Positions 44,543-51,078 of a DNA stretch of 64,000 bases are shown one piece after another. Every line of letters begins with the position of its first letter. Within the stretch, counting starts at the first letter, position 1. The position numbers and the translations under genes were made by a program. The DNA is from Faecalibacterium prausnitzii (GTDB lineage Bacteria; Bacillota; Clostridia; Oscillospirales; Ruminococcaceae): contig NZ_PRLE01000003.1 in assembly GCF_003287495.1 (NCBI RefSeq), positions 248,001 to 312,000 of the forward strand, in the 5' to 3' direction. A model generated the notes under the pieces. It saw nothing but the letters and a program-made list of their open reading frames with translations, did no database searches and was not told where the DNA came from.

Positions 44543-45493
44543 ATGAAGCAGGAGATGCAGTATATCTACCAAGTCTATCAATCCGGGAGCTTTTCCAAAG
44601 CAGCGCAGGCTCTCTATTTAACGCAGCCCGCTCTGAGCATCGCCATCCAGAAAGTCGAAGCGGAGATTGGGATGCCGCTGTTCATTCGGGATAAAAAGCC
44701 GTTGGAATTGACCGATGCCGGAAAAGTCTACATCGAAAAGGTCAAGCAGATCATGCACCTTGAATCGGAGCTGTCCAAAGAGCTGAGTGATCTTTCCAGC
44801 CTGAACATCGGCAGTCTCGTTTTGGGCGGAACCCATTATCTGAACTCCTATATCCTGCCGCCTGTGCTGACGACTTTTCAAAAACAATATCCGGGCGTCC
44901 ATCTGGAGTTGGTGGAAGCCAGTTCCAACGAGCTTATCGAAATGCTGCGCGAAAATAAAATCGACCTGACCTTTAACTGCATCCCAAACCCGAAGGACAA
45001 TTTCCGGCGAACACCCATTTTCAAGGACAATGTTCTAGTCGCCGTCCCGACCTCTTATCCCATCAACAACACTCTGAAAAATTACGCATTGACCGCAAGA
45101 GACATTATGTTCCGCCGCAATCTCATGCCGGATTGTCCGGCGATTCCCTCGCTTGCTCCCTTTGCGGATGTGCCGTTTATCCTATTGACCAAGGGCAACA
45201 ACCTGTACAGCCGCTCTGTTGCGTTGTTTGAGGATGCCAAGATCGACCCCATCGTCCGGCTTCAGGTGTCACAGCTTGTGACGGCGTATCATCTGGTCTG
45301 TTCCGGCCTTGGTGCGGCGTTCATCAGCGATTGGATGGTACTCTACGACCACGACGATATGCGCTACTATAAAATAGCTCATCCGCTGGCCGTTCGTCAA
45401 TTTGATGTAGTATCTTCCAGTCGGAATTATCTTTCCAAACCGCAGAAGGCGTTTATTGAATCAATCAGCAGCTATTATCATCCATATCTCTAA
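44543..45493 (+). CDS. LysR-family transcriptional regulator
   Basis: 316 residues; start at 44543 behind AGGGTGA. N-terminal HTH with SGSFSKAAQALYLTQPALSIAIQKVE (shown in part; residues about 12-37), then LFIRDKKPLELTDAG, then a periplasmic-binding-like effector domain (GSLVLGGTHYLNSYILP). Divergent from the SAF/UxaA operon with a T-N11-A dyad in between, so it most likely controls that operon and senses its substrate or an intermediate. The 3' end directly abuts an integrase remnant. Confidence 0.9.
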   Translation: MKQEMQYIYQVYQSGSFSKAAQALYLTQPALSIAIQKVEAEIGMPLFIRDKKPLELTDAGKVYIEKVKQIMHLESELSKELSDLSSLNIGSLVLGGTHYLNSYILPPVLTTFQKQYPGVHLELVEASSNELIEMLRENKIDLTFNCIPNPKDNFRRTPIFKDNVLVAVPTSYPINNTLKNYALTARDIMFRRNLMPDCPAIPSLAPFADVPFILLTKGNNLYSRSVALFEDAKIDPIVRLQVSQLVTAYHLVCSGLGAAFISDWMVLYDHDDMRYYKIAHPLAVRQFDVVSSSRNYLSKPQKAFIESISSYYHPYL

Positions 45494-45495
45494 TC

Positions 45496-45795
45496 AATTC
45501 CAGTGCTACCTATCAGTTGATGATCTCCGGCGGCGACATCAAGGCGGTGCAGGGGACCACAGGACACGCCAGTGCGGATATGCTGGTGAACACCTACGCC
45601 CATATCCAGCAGTCCTCCCGTGTGGAGCTGGGCAAGAAGTTTGAAAGCGGCTTCTATGCCAAGCCCGACACCCCCAGCCCGCAGGCTGTACCCGCCGCAG
45701 GCGAACCCGCCATCTCCATGACGGCTCTTTTGGAATTGCTCAAGGATGCCGACCCGGAAATGAAGGCAAAGCTTCGCCTGGCACTGCTCACCTGA
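45496..45795 (+). pseudogene. Tyrosine-integrase C-terminal stump
   Basis: Open frame of 99 codons with no proper start. It begins SSATYQLMISGGDIKAVQG two bases after the lysR stop and contains the catalytic His (TTGHASADML) and the nucleophile Tyr (LVNTYAHIQ) of phage-type tyrosine recombinases. The N-terminal 250-300 residues, including the catalytic Arg box, are absent. The junction with lysR looks like a recombination or deletion end point. Confidence 0.8.
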
Positions 45796-45854
45796 TGCAA
45801 AAAAGGGCACTGATTGCAATGCAATACAGCGCCCTACATCATCGGACATGGATA

Positions 45855-45885
45855 ACACCGACCGTGCAGAAACCGTGCAGCCATG
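45855..45885. repeat. GTGCAG arm-type repeats by the integrase stump
   Basis: Two CCGTGCAG copies within 20 bases (ACCGTGCAGAAACCGTGCAG). Similar GTGCAG/GTGCAA words cluster at 56830-56910. They could be arm-type integrase sites of attP. Confidence 0.35.
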
Positions 45886-45959
45886 GCTTACAAAACCAAA
45901 AAGCCATGAAATCTTTCGATTTACAGCTTCCACAGTAGACATTCCTACGCGTTGGAACC

Positions 45960-46153
45960 CGCGGGCTAAGCAACAGCAACGGGTTGCGTTAGCTGATTTT
46001 TCCGCAGCCCCTTGGCAGGGCTTTGAAAAATCAGAACGCGGCCCCAACAACTCCTCCCTGTTTCAGCCGCAGGCTGCGGTCGTCGTTGTTGCACTGGGCT
46101 GATTGCTTGCGGTGCTATGCGCCGCCGCCCTGTTCGAGCCCCTTCCATCGCGC
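45960..46153. repeat. tRNA-mimicking palindromic repeat, copy 2
   Basis: Shares CGCGGGCTAAGCAACAGC, GGGCTGATTGCTTGCGGT and CCGCCGCCCTGTT with 13406-13516. It carries an extra inner hairpin (CTGATTTTTC / GAAAAATCAG) and ends GTTCGAGCCCCTTCCATCGC, which imitates the T-arm and acceptor of the tRNA-Arg half at 56686-56730. Overlaps the 3' end of the serine recombinase frame. Confidence 0.6.
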
Positions 46154-47673
46154 AAACAAAAAAGAAAAACCAGTACACAATGTGTACTGGTTTTTCTTGG
46201 TGCAGTAAAGCAATCCAAATCCGAACCATTTTCTTTTGATGCGGCTTGAGCCGCTTCCTCAAACGTGATGGTCTGTGTACCTTCTTTATAGTTAAAGGTT
46301 ATCAAAACCTTATCATCGTACAGATAAATCGAATTGATGAACGTATCCACCAACGCCTGCCGCTGGTCTTTCAGGCTCATGTCCAGCTTACGGAACCTCA
46401 TCAACCAGAAACGGATAAATTCCTCTTTGATCTTGGGCTTTGCCAGCTTTTCTTCTGCAATGCGGGCTTCAAGCTCACGCTTGGTTTCTTCGAGCTGCTC
46501 CAGCCGTTCCTTGGTGGAACTGGTGAGGATTCCGGCCTGAATCGCGTTGAGCATATTCTGGATACCTGATTCCGCATCCCTGAGCTGCTTCTCATAGAGG
46601 GGAAGGTTGGTGTTCTCCCGGTCTTGCAGTTCCATGACTTTGGCGATGATGGATTCCATGGCGGCATCGTCCCGGACAAGCTGCATGGTCTGGTTGACCA
46701 CCAGATCTTCCAGCCACTGTTTGCGGACGGTTTTCTTCTTGCAGCCCTTCTTCTTTTTGGCAGTGGCACATTTATAGTAGCGGTGGACTTCTCCCGTCCG
46801 GCTCGTACCGCTTTCGCCAAACATCAGCGCACCGCAGCAGCCACAGTGCAGCTTGGTTGTCAGCAGGTAATCGTCCTCTGCCTTTCTCCGGGCAGGGGCT
46901 TTCTTGTTTTTGGCAATCTTTTCCTGCACATCATCGAACAGTTCCAGCGGCACGATGGGCGGAATCGCATCCGGCACGACCACATCCCGGAATTTCAGTT
47001 CTCCGATATAACGCCGGTTTTTGAGCATGTGCTCCACGCTGTTGTAAGTAAATTCGCCTCCGACCGGGTTCTTGATGCCGTTTTCATTCAACCAGTCCCG
47101 AATCTCTTTCATCGTAAGGCCATCCCGATACTTCGTGAACGATTCCAGCACGAAAGGGGAGGCAAGCGGGTCGATGTGAAATTTCCGCTCGGAATCCAGC
47201 GTATATCCAAACGTTCCACGACCACCGTTGCAGCGGCCTTTCAGGATGTTCTCTGTCTGTCCACGGACAACCTTTTCGGCAAGGTCGGCAGAGTAGTATT
47301 CTGCATAGCCCTCCAGAACCGATTCCAGAATGATACCCTCTGGCCCCTCGGAGATGATCTCCGTAGCTGACATGAGCTTGACACCGTTCTTCTTCAGCTG
47401 GGTTTTATACCGGGCACTATCGTAGCGATTCCGGGCAAAACGGTCAAGTTTCCAGACCAGTACAATATCAAACAGCTTCTTGTCGCTGTCCTTGATCATC
47501 TGCTGAAACTGCGGGCGGTTGTCCGTCTTAGCAGAGATGGCACGGTCAATGTAGTGCTTGACGATAGTGATGCCATTTTTCTCGGCATACGCCGTACATT
47601 CACGAATCTGACCCTCAATGGATTCTTCGCGCTGGTTATCACTGGAATAGCGGGCGTAAATCACGGCGGTCAT
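46063..47673 (-). CDS. Large serine recombinase
   Basis: 536 residues; start ATG at 47673 behind GAGAGGTG. Resolvase domain with the catalytic Ser in IYARYSSDNQREESIEGQI, the LVWKLDRFARNRYDSA box near residue 85, a recombinase domain (GYTLDSERKFHIDPLASPFV), a zinc ribbon (HCGCCGALMFGE, YYKCATAKKKKGC) and a coiled-coil near residues 385-420. It performs site-specific integration or excision of a mobile element. The last 45 or so residues read through a perfect terminator hairpin and the palindromic repeat, so the natural end has probably been lost. Probably active in its core. Confidence 0.9.
   Translation of the reverse strand: MTAVIYARYSSDNQREESIEGQIRECTAYAEKNGITIVKHYIDRAISAKTDNRPQFQQMIKDSDKKLFDIVLVWKLDRFARNRYDSARYKTQLKKNGVKLMSATEIISEGPEGIILESVLEGYAEYYSADLAEKVVRGQTENILKGRCNGGRGTFGYTLDSERKFHIDPLASPFVLESFTKYRDGLTMKEIRDWLNENGIKNPVGGEFTYNSVEHMLKNRRYIGELKFRDVVVPDAIPPIVPLELFDDVQEKIAKNKKAPARRKAEDDYLLTTKLHCGCCGALMFGESGTSRTGEVHRYYKCATAKKKKGCKKKTVRKQWLEDLVVNQTMQLVRDDAAMESIIAKVMELQDRENTNLPLYEKQLRDAESGIQNMLNAIQAGILTSSTKERLEQLEETKRELEARIAEEKLAKPKIKEEFIRFWLMRFRKLDMSLKDQRQALVDTFINSIYLYDDKVLITFNYKEGTQTITFEEAAQAASKENGSDLDCFTAPRKTSTHCVLVFLFCLRDGRGSNRAAAHSTASNQPSATTTTAACG
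46162..46198. terminator. Bidirectional terminator inside the recombinase 3' end
   Basis: 18-bp perfect stem AAGAAAAACCAGTACACA / TGTGTACTGGTTTTTCTT with a one-base loop centre, directly after the tRNA-like end of the repeat. Confidence 0.75.
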
Positions 47674-47894
47674 GGCGGACACCTCTCATTCTACATCATT
47701 GAACGGTGGAGCGTTCTTTCAAAGCATTGTTTCGTATAATGTATATACCATTTTTTCATAGAGAAATCAAGACATTTAGAATTTTTTCCTTTCCGTCTTA
47801 CAACAATTAAAAAGTTCGCCGGACATCTTAAAATATATCCGGCGAACTTCTTTAAGTGATTCTGAAGCTGTTAACAAGCAAATTCTTGAAAAAA

Positions 47895-48428
47895 TCAGTA
47901 CAGCTCTGTAGTGATCTGATTGCCAGAAATCGAGGCTCTCACGCCTCCACTTTTCGTCCAAAGCGTAACAACCGGATTGTCAAAATATGTGAATTTTGCA
48001 TATCCCTCAACAACAGCAGGAAGAACAGGCGATTCCATCTGCCTAACAACGTTAATCTTGGCATCTTCATACGATGTCATAATTCCAGTTATCGCAAGCC
48101 CCCATGTCCGCTTAATTTTTGTGTAAAGGCCAGCTTTTTCCAATTCAATCCAATATTCCATTGTTGCCAACCCATTTGTTCCTGTAATCTTCCACACTCC
48201 AGATAGTGCTCGACCCGTATTGATGGGTTCGGCAGTGATCTTTGCAATCGAACCATCTGGCAATCTCACAGTTTTTTCGTGCTTGACGCGATTGTCAAGA
48301 TCAAAGGACATCGAAACAGTGGGCTGTTCTGCTACTGCCTCTTGTGCGGCCGAAGCACAAACAGCCGAAAGTGAAAATACCAATACCATTACCATGCAAA
48401 GCGAAATCAACCTTTTTCTCAACGTCAT
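47895..48428 (-). CDS. Secreted protein in Agr locus, copy 2 (DUF5626-like)
   Basis: 177 residues with a signal peptide (RLISLCMVMVLVFSLSAVCA, cleavage after ASA). Mature beta-rich domain with FDLDNRVKHEKTVRLPDGS, MEYWIELEKAGLYTKIKRTW and YAKFTYFDNPVVTLWTKSGG. It resembles the protein at 48881 in size, layout and in the W-x3-IT-x4-SY-x-DA stretch; I assign both, with caution, to the DUF5626 type. The ATG overlaps the stop of the 46-residue membrane peptide gene, so the two are coupled. AT-rich like the entire locus. Function unknown; perhaps an effector or decoy secreted under Agr control. Confidence 0.65.
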   Translation of the reverse strand: MTLRKRLISLCMVMVLVFSLSAVCASAAQEAVAEQPTVSMSFDLDNRVKHEKTVRLPDGSIAKITAEPINTGRALSGVWKITGTNGLATMEYWIELEKAGLYTKIKRTWGLAITGIMTSYEDAKINVVRQMESPVLPAVVEGYAKFTYFDNPVVTLWTKSGGVRASISGNQITTELY

Positions 48429-48565
48429 TTTAAGTCATCTCCTTTTATTTTAATATAGAATTTGACAGCATAGCGGATAAGGTATTTTGCAAGTGCAAGA
48501 AAAGCGATTATCACGACTGCTGTTGTTAATATAATCATTAAGATTTCCGGTACGCTAAATTTCAT
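48425..48565 (-). CDS. 46-residue membrane microprotein in Agr locus
   Basis: ATG at 48565 behind GAGGTGCATTT opens 46 codons ending in an ATGA overlap with the next gene. One long hydrophobic helix (ILMIILTTAVVIIAFLALA) is followed by a basic amphipathic tail (KYLIRYAVKFYIKIKGDDLK, shown in full). It resembles phenol-soluble-modulin-like or small transport/immunity peptides only in general form. Its layout, one microprotein followed by one secreted protein, repeats that of 49430/48881. Function unknown. Confidence 0.6.
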   Translation of the reverse strand: MKFSVPEILMIILTTAVVIIAFLALAKYLIRYAVKFYIKIKGDDLK

Positions 48566-48720
48566 AAATGCACCTCAACTAATGATCAACTTGTTTTCAA
48601 AGAAATTGTCTGCATCGGAATCGCCCCCACCTCAATTTTCATTTTTAGAAGTTTGAAATAAGCCAATTGCATTTTTTCAAAGTACAATAGCTCCAATAGT
48701 ATAATACTTTTTGAAACAAA

Positions 48721-48867
48721 TTATTTTCGATTAAGTAATTCTGGAACATCCGGCTGATATGCTGTAAAACAACAGGTGCTATTCACACTTAAGACTGCGA
48801 GTGCCATTGCAAAAGCACATGTAATTTTACTCAAGGAAAAAAGTAGTTTTTTGTGATTTCGTTTCAT
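48721..48867 (-). CDS. agrD: AgrD-type cyclic lactone/thiolactone autoinducer precursor
   Basis: 48 residues; ATG at 48867 behind GGAGGATAAT. Layout of AgrD: basic, helical leader (MKRNHKKLLFSLSKITCAFA), a short core NSTCCFTAY, and the conserved tail QPDVPELLNRK. Clostridial relatives share the C-x3/4-(Y/F)-QPxxP pattern. AgrB should cut before QP and close a five-residue ring CFTAY (Cys33 to Tyr37), with NSTC as possible exocyclic tail; a second Cys at 32 makes the ring choice uncertain. The gene is separated from agrB by two others, which is unusual. The signal would act on the AgrC-type kinase at 51075. Confidence 0.8.
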   Translation of the reverse strand: MKRNHKKLLFSLSKITCAFAMALAVLSVNSTCCFTAYQPDVPELLNRK

Positions 48868-48880
48868 ATTATCCTCCACA

Positions 48881-49411
48881 TTACATAGAATACGTTACAT
48901 CGACTTCATTGTTTGTTCCACGAGGAGTTCCCTTCAGCCAGCAAGTATGAGAAGCAATACCATTATAAGCGTTACTGGTAAAGGTGAGTTTTGCCGAACT
49001 GGAGTTATACGTCAAACTTGCATCACTATATGTGGAACCCAAAGTTGTAATCGAATAGTCCCATGCATTTGTGACTTTGTTATTCGTCACTGTCATATAA
49101 AAATATGCATGAATCACCACTCCCTTATACGAAACCTTCCAAGAATTCGACGATTTCGCTACACGAGAAATTGAATTGTCCACTGACTCGATAGTAATAG
49201 TTGCTGGATCACCATTACTGTCAACTACCGCAATTGCGAGCTTCTCGTTTGCCTTCAGTTGATCGAGATTGCTAAAAGTAACAACATTGTTCTTAACGGT
49301 AGCTTTCGGTGAATTCGATTCAGCGAAGGCAGACTGAACGCCAAACGACATTACAACCGCAATAAAAAGCAGACTCGCCGTAAGTTTTTTGATGAATTTT
49401 CTTGTACTCAT
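48881..49411 (-). CDS. Secreted protein in Agr locus, copy 1 (DUF5626-like)
   Basis: 176 residues from the ATG at 49411 (178 from a GTG at 49417). Signal peptide KLTASLLFIAVVMSFGVQSA with cleavage after AFA. The mature part is small, Ser/Thr/Asn-rich and beta-stranded: TITIESVDNSISRVAKSSNS, WKVSYKGVVIHAYFYMTVTN, and a closing HTCWLKGTPRGTNNEVDVTY. The general pattern fits the DUF5626 type. It follows the 56-residue microprotein gene by 18 bases and precedes agrD by 13 bases, so it is firmly in the agrB-D operon. Role unknown. Confidence 0.65.
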   Translation of the reverse strand: MSTRKFIKKLTASLLFIAVVMSFGVQSAFAESNSPKATVKNNVVTFSNLDQLKANEKLAIAVVDSNGDPATITIESVDNSISRVAKSSNSWKVSYKGVVIHAYFYMTVTNNKVTNAWDYSITTLGSTYSDASLTYNSSSAKLTFTSNAYNGIASHTCWLKGTPRGTNNEVDVTYSM

Positions 49412-49429
49412 GATCACATTTTCCTTTCC

Positions 49430-49600
49430 TTATTTTGATTTGATTGCTTTTACGACTAAATAAATGACCAGTATGCCGATGCAGAGAGAAATAATTGTCA
49501 ATGCCTCTGCCGTTGCATTAAGGCAAGCACCAATAAAATAAACCAATACCAAAAATGCAACAAAAGCGATAAGAAGCAGCACCCATTTGTTTTTTTTCAT
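49430..49600 (-). CDS. 56-residue membrane microprotein in Agr locus
   Basis: ATG at 49600 with a perfect site (AGGGAGGTGATAAC) that overlaps the agrB stop codon. Two hydrophobic helices, WVLLLIAFVAFLVLVYFIGA and LTIISLCIGILVIYLVV, separated by CLNATAEA, with basic ends (MKKNKW, KAIKSK). It is not an AgrD: no QPxxP tail and no exposed core. It may be an immunity, export or chaperone peptide for the secreted protein that follows. Family not recognised. Confidence 0.65.
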   Translation of the reverse strand: MKKNKWVLLLIAFVAFLVLVYFIGACLNATAEALTIISLCIGILVIYLVVKAIKSK

Positions 49601-49612
49601 GTTATCACCTCC

Positions 49613-50200
49613 CTATCTACAAAAGTTGGCATTAAATTTTTGTTGAACCAAAGGAATTGTTGAGAATACAATCAATACCCATTTGGAGAGATAGTAGCAA
49701 ACTACATGACGTGTATACGGAAGCACATTAAAAATGGCAAGCAGGAAATCTATTGACGAAAGAACAGATGCGACCATCTTGTAACTTGACCGCTTCTTTT
49801 CACTTAAAGGCTTATTCTTTGCTTCGATAGGTGAGAGAAAGATAGAGATGCCCAAAAGAGCTACTGTTGTCAGGATACGGAAAAGGTGATTTGCTGCGAT
49901 TGCCTTACTTAGCAAAATGCAGATAAGTGCCAGTCCGGAGAATGCCAAATAGCATCTGGTGTGCGATGTTGCATGGTATCCGCCAATGTAGATTCGCTGT
50001 GGGATAAACCCAATCAAAAATGAAAGTGCGTACCGCACATCACCACACACAACAGCGATTAAAACAACAAGCAGAACGCTCACAACAGATGATATGAGCA
50101 ACTCGTACCCATAGACATACGCATCCGCCTTTGCTTCATCTATCACTTTTTGCTCGCAGAAAAGACGGACTGATTTTTGAGACAGCGTGCGTTCCCACAT
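49613..50200 (-). CDS. agrB: AgrB-family peptide maturation protease
   Basis: 195 residues with five or six membrane helices. The catalytic pair is seen in IGGYHATSHTRCYLAF: His76 and Cys83, seven apart as in staphylococcal AgrB. The neighbouring GFIPQRIYIGG is also typical. It cuts the AgrD precursor and forms the (thio)lactone ring, then releases it with help of other proteases. It begins a minus-strand operon reaching to 47895 and is divergent from the agrA/agrC pair. Start preceded by AAGGTGG. Confidence 0.88.
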   Translation of the reverse strand: MWERTLSQKSVRLFCEQKVIDEAKADAYVYGYELLISSVVSVLLVVLIAVVCGDVRYALSFLIGFIPQRIYIGGYHATSHTRCYLAFSGLALICILLSKAIAANHLFRILTTVALLGISIFLSPIEAKNKPLSEKKRSSYKMVASVLSSIDFLLAIFNVLPYTRHVVCYYLSKWVLIVFSTIPLVQQKFNANFCR

Positions 50201-50236
50201 TGCAGTTGCGCCACCTTATCTTCTGATTTTTGCTTC

Positions 50237-50264
50237 ACTGTATCATAAATTTCAGCAAAATCAA
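50237..50264 (-). promoter_or_regulatory. agrB operon promoter
   Basis: Minus strand TTGATT (50264-50259), 16 bases, TACAGT (50242-50237), 37 bases before the agrB start. Confidence 0.55.
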
Positions 50265-50277
50265 GAGGTTTGGCAAA

Positions 50278-50345
50278 ACTGGTCGTTCTGGTGACAAAAG
50301 TGGTAGGTCAGGCTACTTGTAAGGAGCCTTTGCACAGTCTATAAT
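50278..50345 (+). promoter_or_regulatory. agrA/agrC promoter with LytTR-type direct repeats
   Basis: Direct repeats ACTGGTCGTTCTGG (50278-50291) and AGTGGTAGGTCAGG (50299-50312), spaced exactly 21 bases, match the two-turn spacing used by LytTR regulators such as AgrA. They lie just upstream of TTGTAA (50317-50322), 17 bases, TATAAT (50340-50345). This suggests activation of the agrAC promoter by its own regulator. Confidence 0.6.
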
Positions 50346-50379
50346 AGTAGCAGGACATTATTTTGTGGAGGTTGTCGAA

Positions 50380-51078
50380 ATGCTGAAGTACCACGTTGCA
50401 GTCTGCGATGATGAGAAGTCAGACCTTGATGGCATTGTTCAAAGCGTCCAGCAGTACGATGTGCAAGGCTGCTTTGACATTGAGACTTACATGGATGGGA
50501 ATGAACTTCTGAGCGAATTGCAAATGCAGAAAAAATCCTTCGATTTGCTGCTGCTCGATATCGAGATGCCATCCAACGGTTTTCAGTTGGCGCAGTCTTT
50601 GATCCAAATGGAGAAGCATCCTTTGGTGGTATTTGTCACGAAGCGGCATGAGTACGCTGTGCAGGGATATGGCGTTGCATTCCGCTACCTTGTCAAACCT
50701 TTGGATCAGACACTGTTCGCTGCGGCAATGGATGCCGTCCTTCAGGAACTGAACTCCAAACATTTTACGATCGAATACGATGGTATTACCATGTCCTTGG
50801 AAACATCGGACATTTACTTTCTGGAAAGCCACGGACATAAAGTTCTGATTCACTGCAAGGAGCAAGACCTTACATTGCGAATGAGCATTCCTGAAGCCTT
50901 GGAGCAGCTTCCAAAACGGTGCTTTGTGTCACCACACAAAAGTTATCTCGTCAACATGGAACACATTGTTTACGCTACGGGAACCGCTGTTTTTCTTTCC
51001 AGCGGACATCAGCTGCCGATCAGCAGGAGGAAGCGTCAGGAGTTCAATCAGAACTTCAACGCTTATTTGGGAAGATGA
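50380..51078 (+). CDS. agrA: AgrA-type response regulator (receiver plus LytTR)
   Basis: 232 residues; start at 50380 behind GGAGG. Receiver domain with acidic pair VCDDEKSD and phosphoacceptor Asp in FDLLLLDIEMP near residue 60; Thr/Lys signature FVTKRHEYAV and YLVKPLD. LytTR DNA-binding domain from about residue 130, with SDIYFLESHGHKVLIHC and FVSPHKSYLVNMEHI. It is expected to bind the 21-base direct repeats in front of it and perhaps also to control the divergent agrB operon. Overlaps agrC by four bases. Confidence 0.88.
   Translation: MLKYHVAVCDDEKSDLDGIVQSVQQYDVQGCFDIETYMDGNELLSELQMQKKSFDLLLLDIEMPSNGFQLAQSLIQMEKHPLVVFVTKRHEYAVQGYGVAFRYLVKPLDQTLFAAAMDAVLQELNSKHFTIEYDGITMSLETSDIYFLESHGHKVLIHCKEQDLTLRMSIPEALEQLPKRCFVSPHKSYLVNMEHIVYATGTAVFLSSGHQLPISRRKRQEFNQNFNAYLGR

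Noticed and set aside
48586-48672. 28-codon minus-strand frame between agrD and the 46-residue peptide gene
   Set aside because: No ribosome-binding site, no recognisable feature; kept as untranslated spacer.
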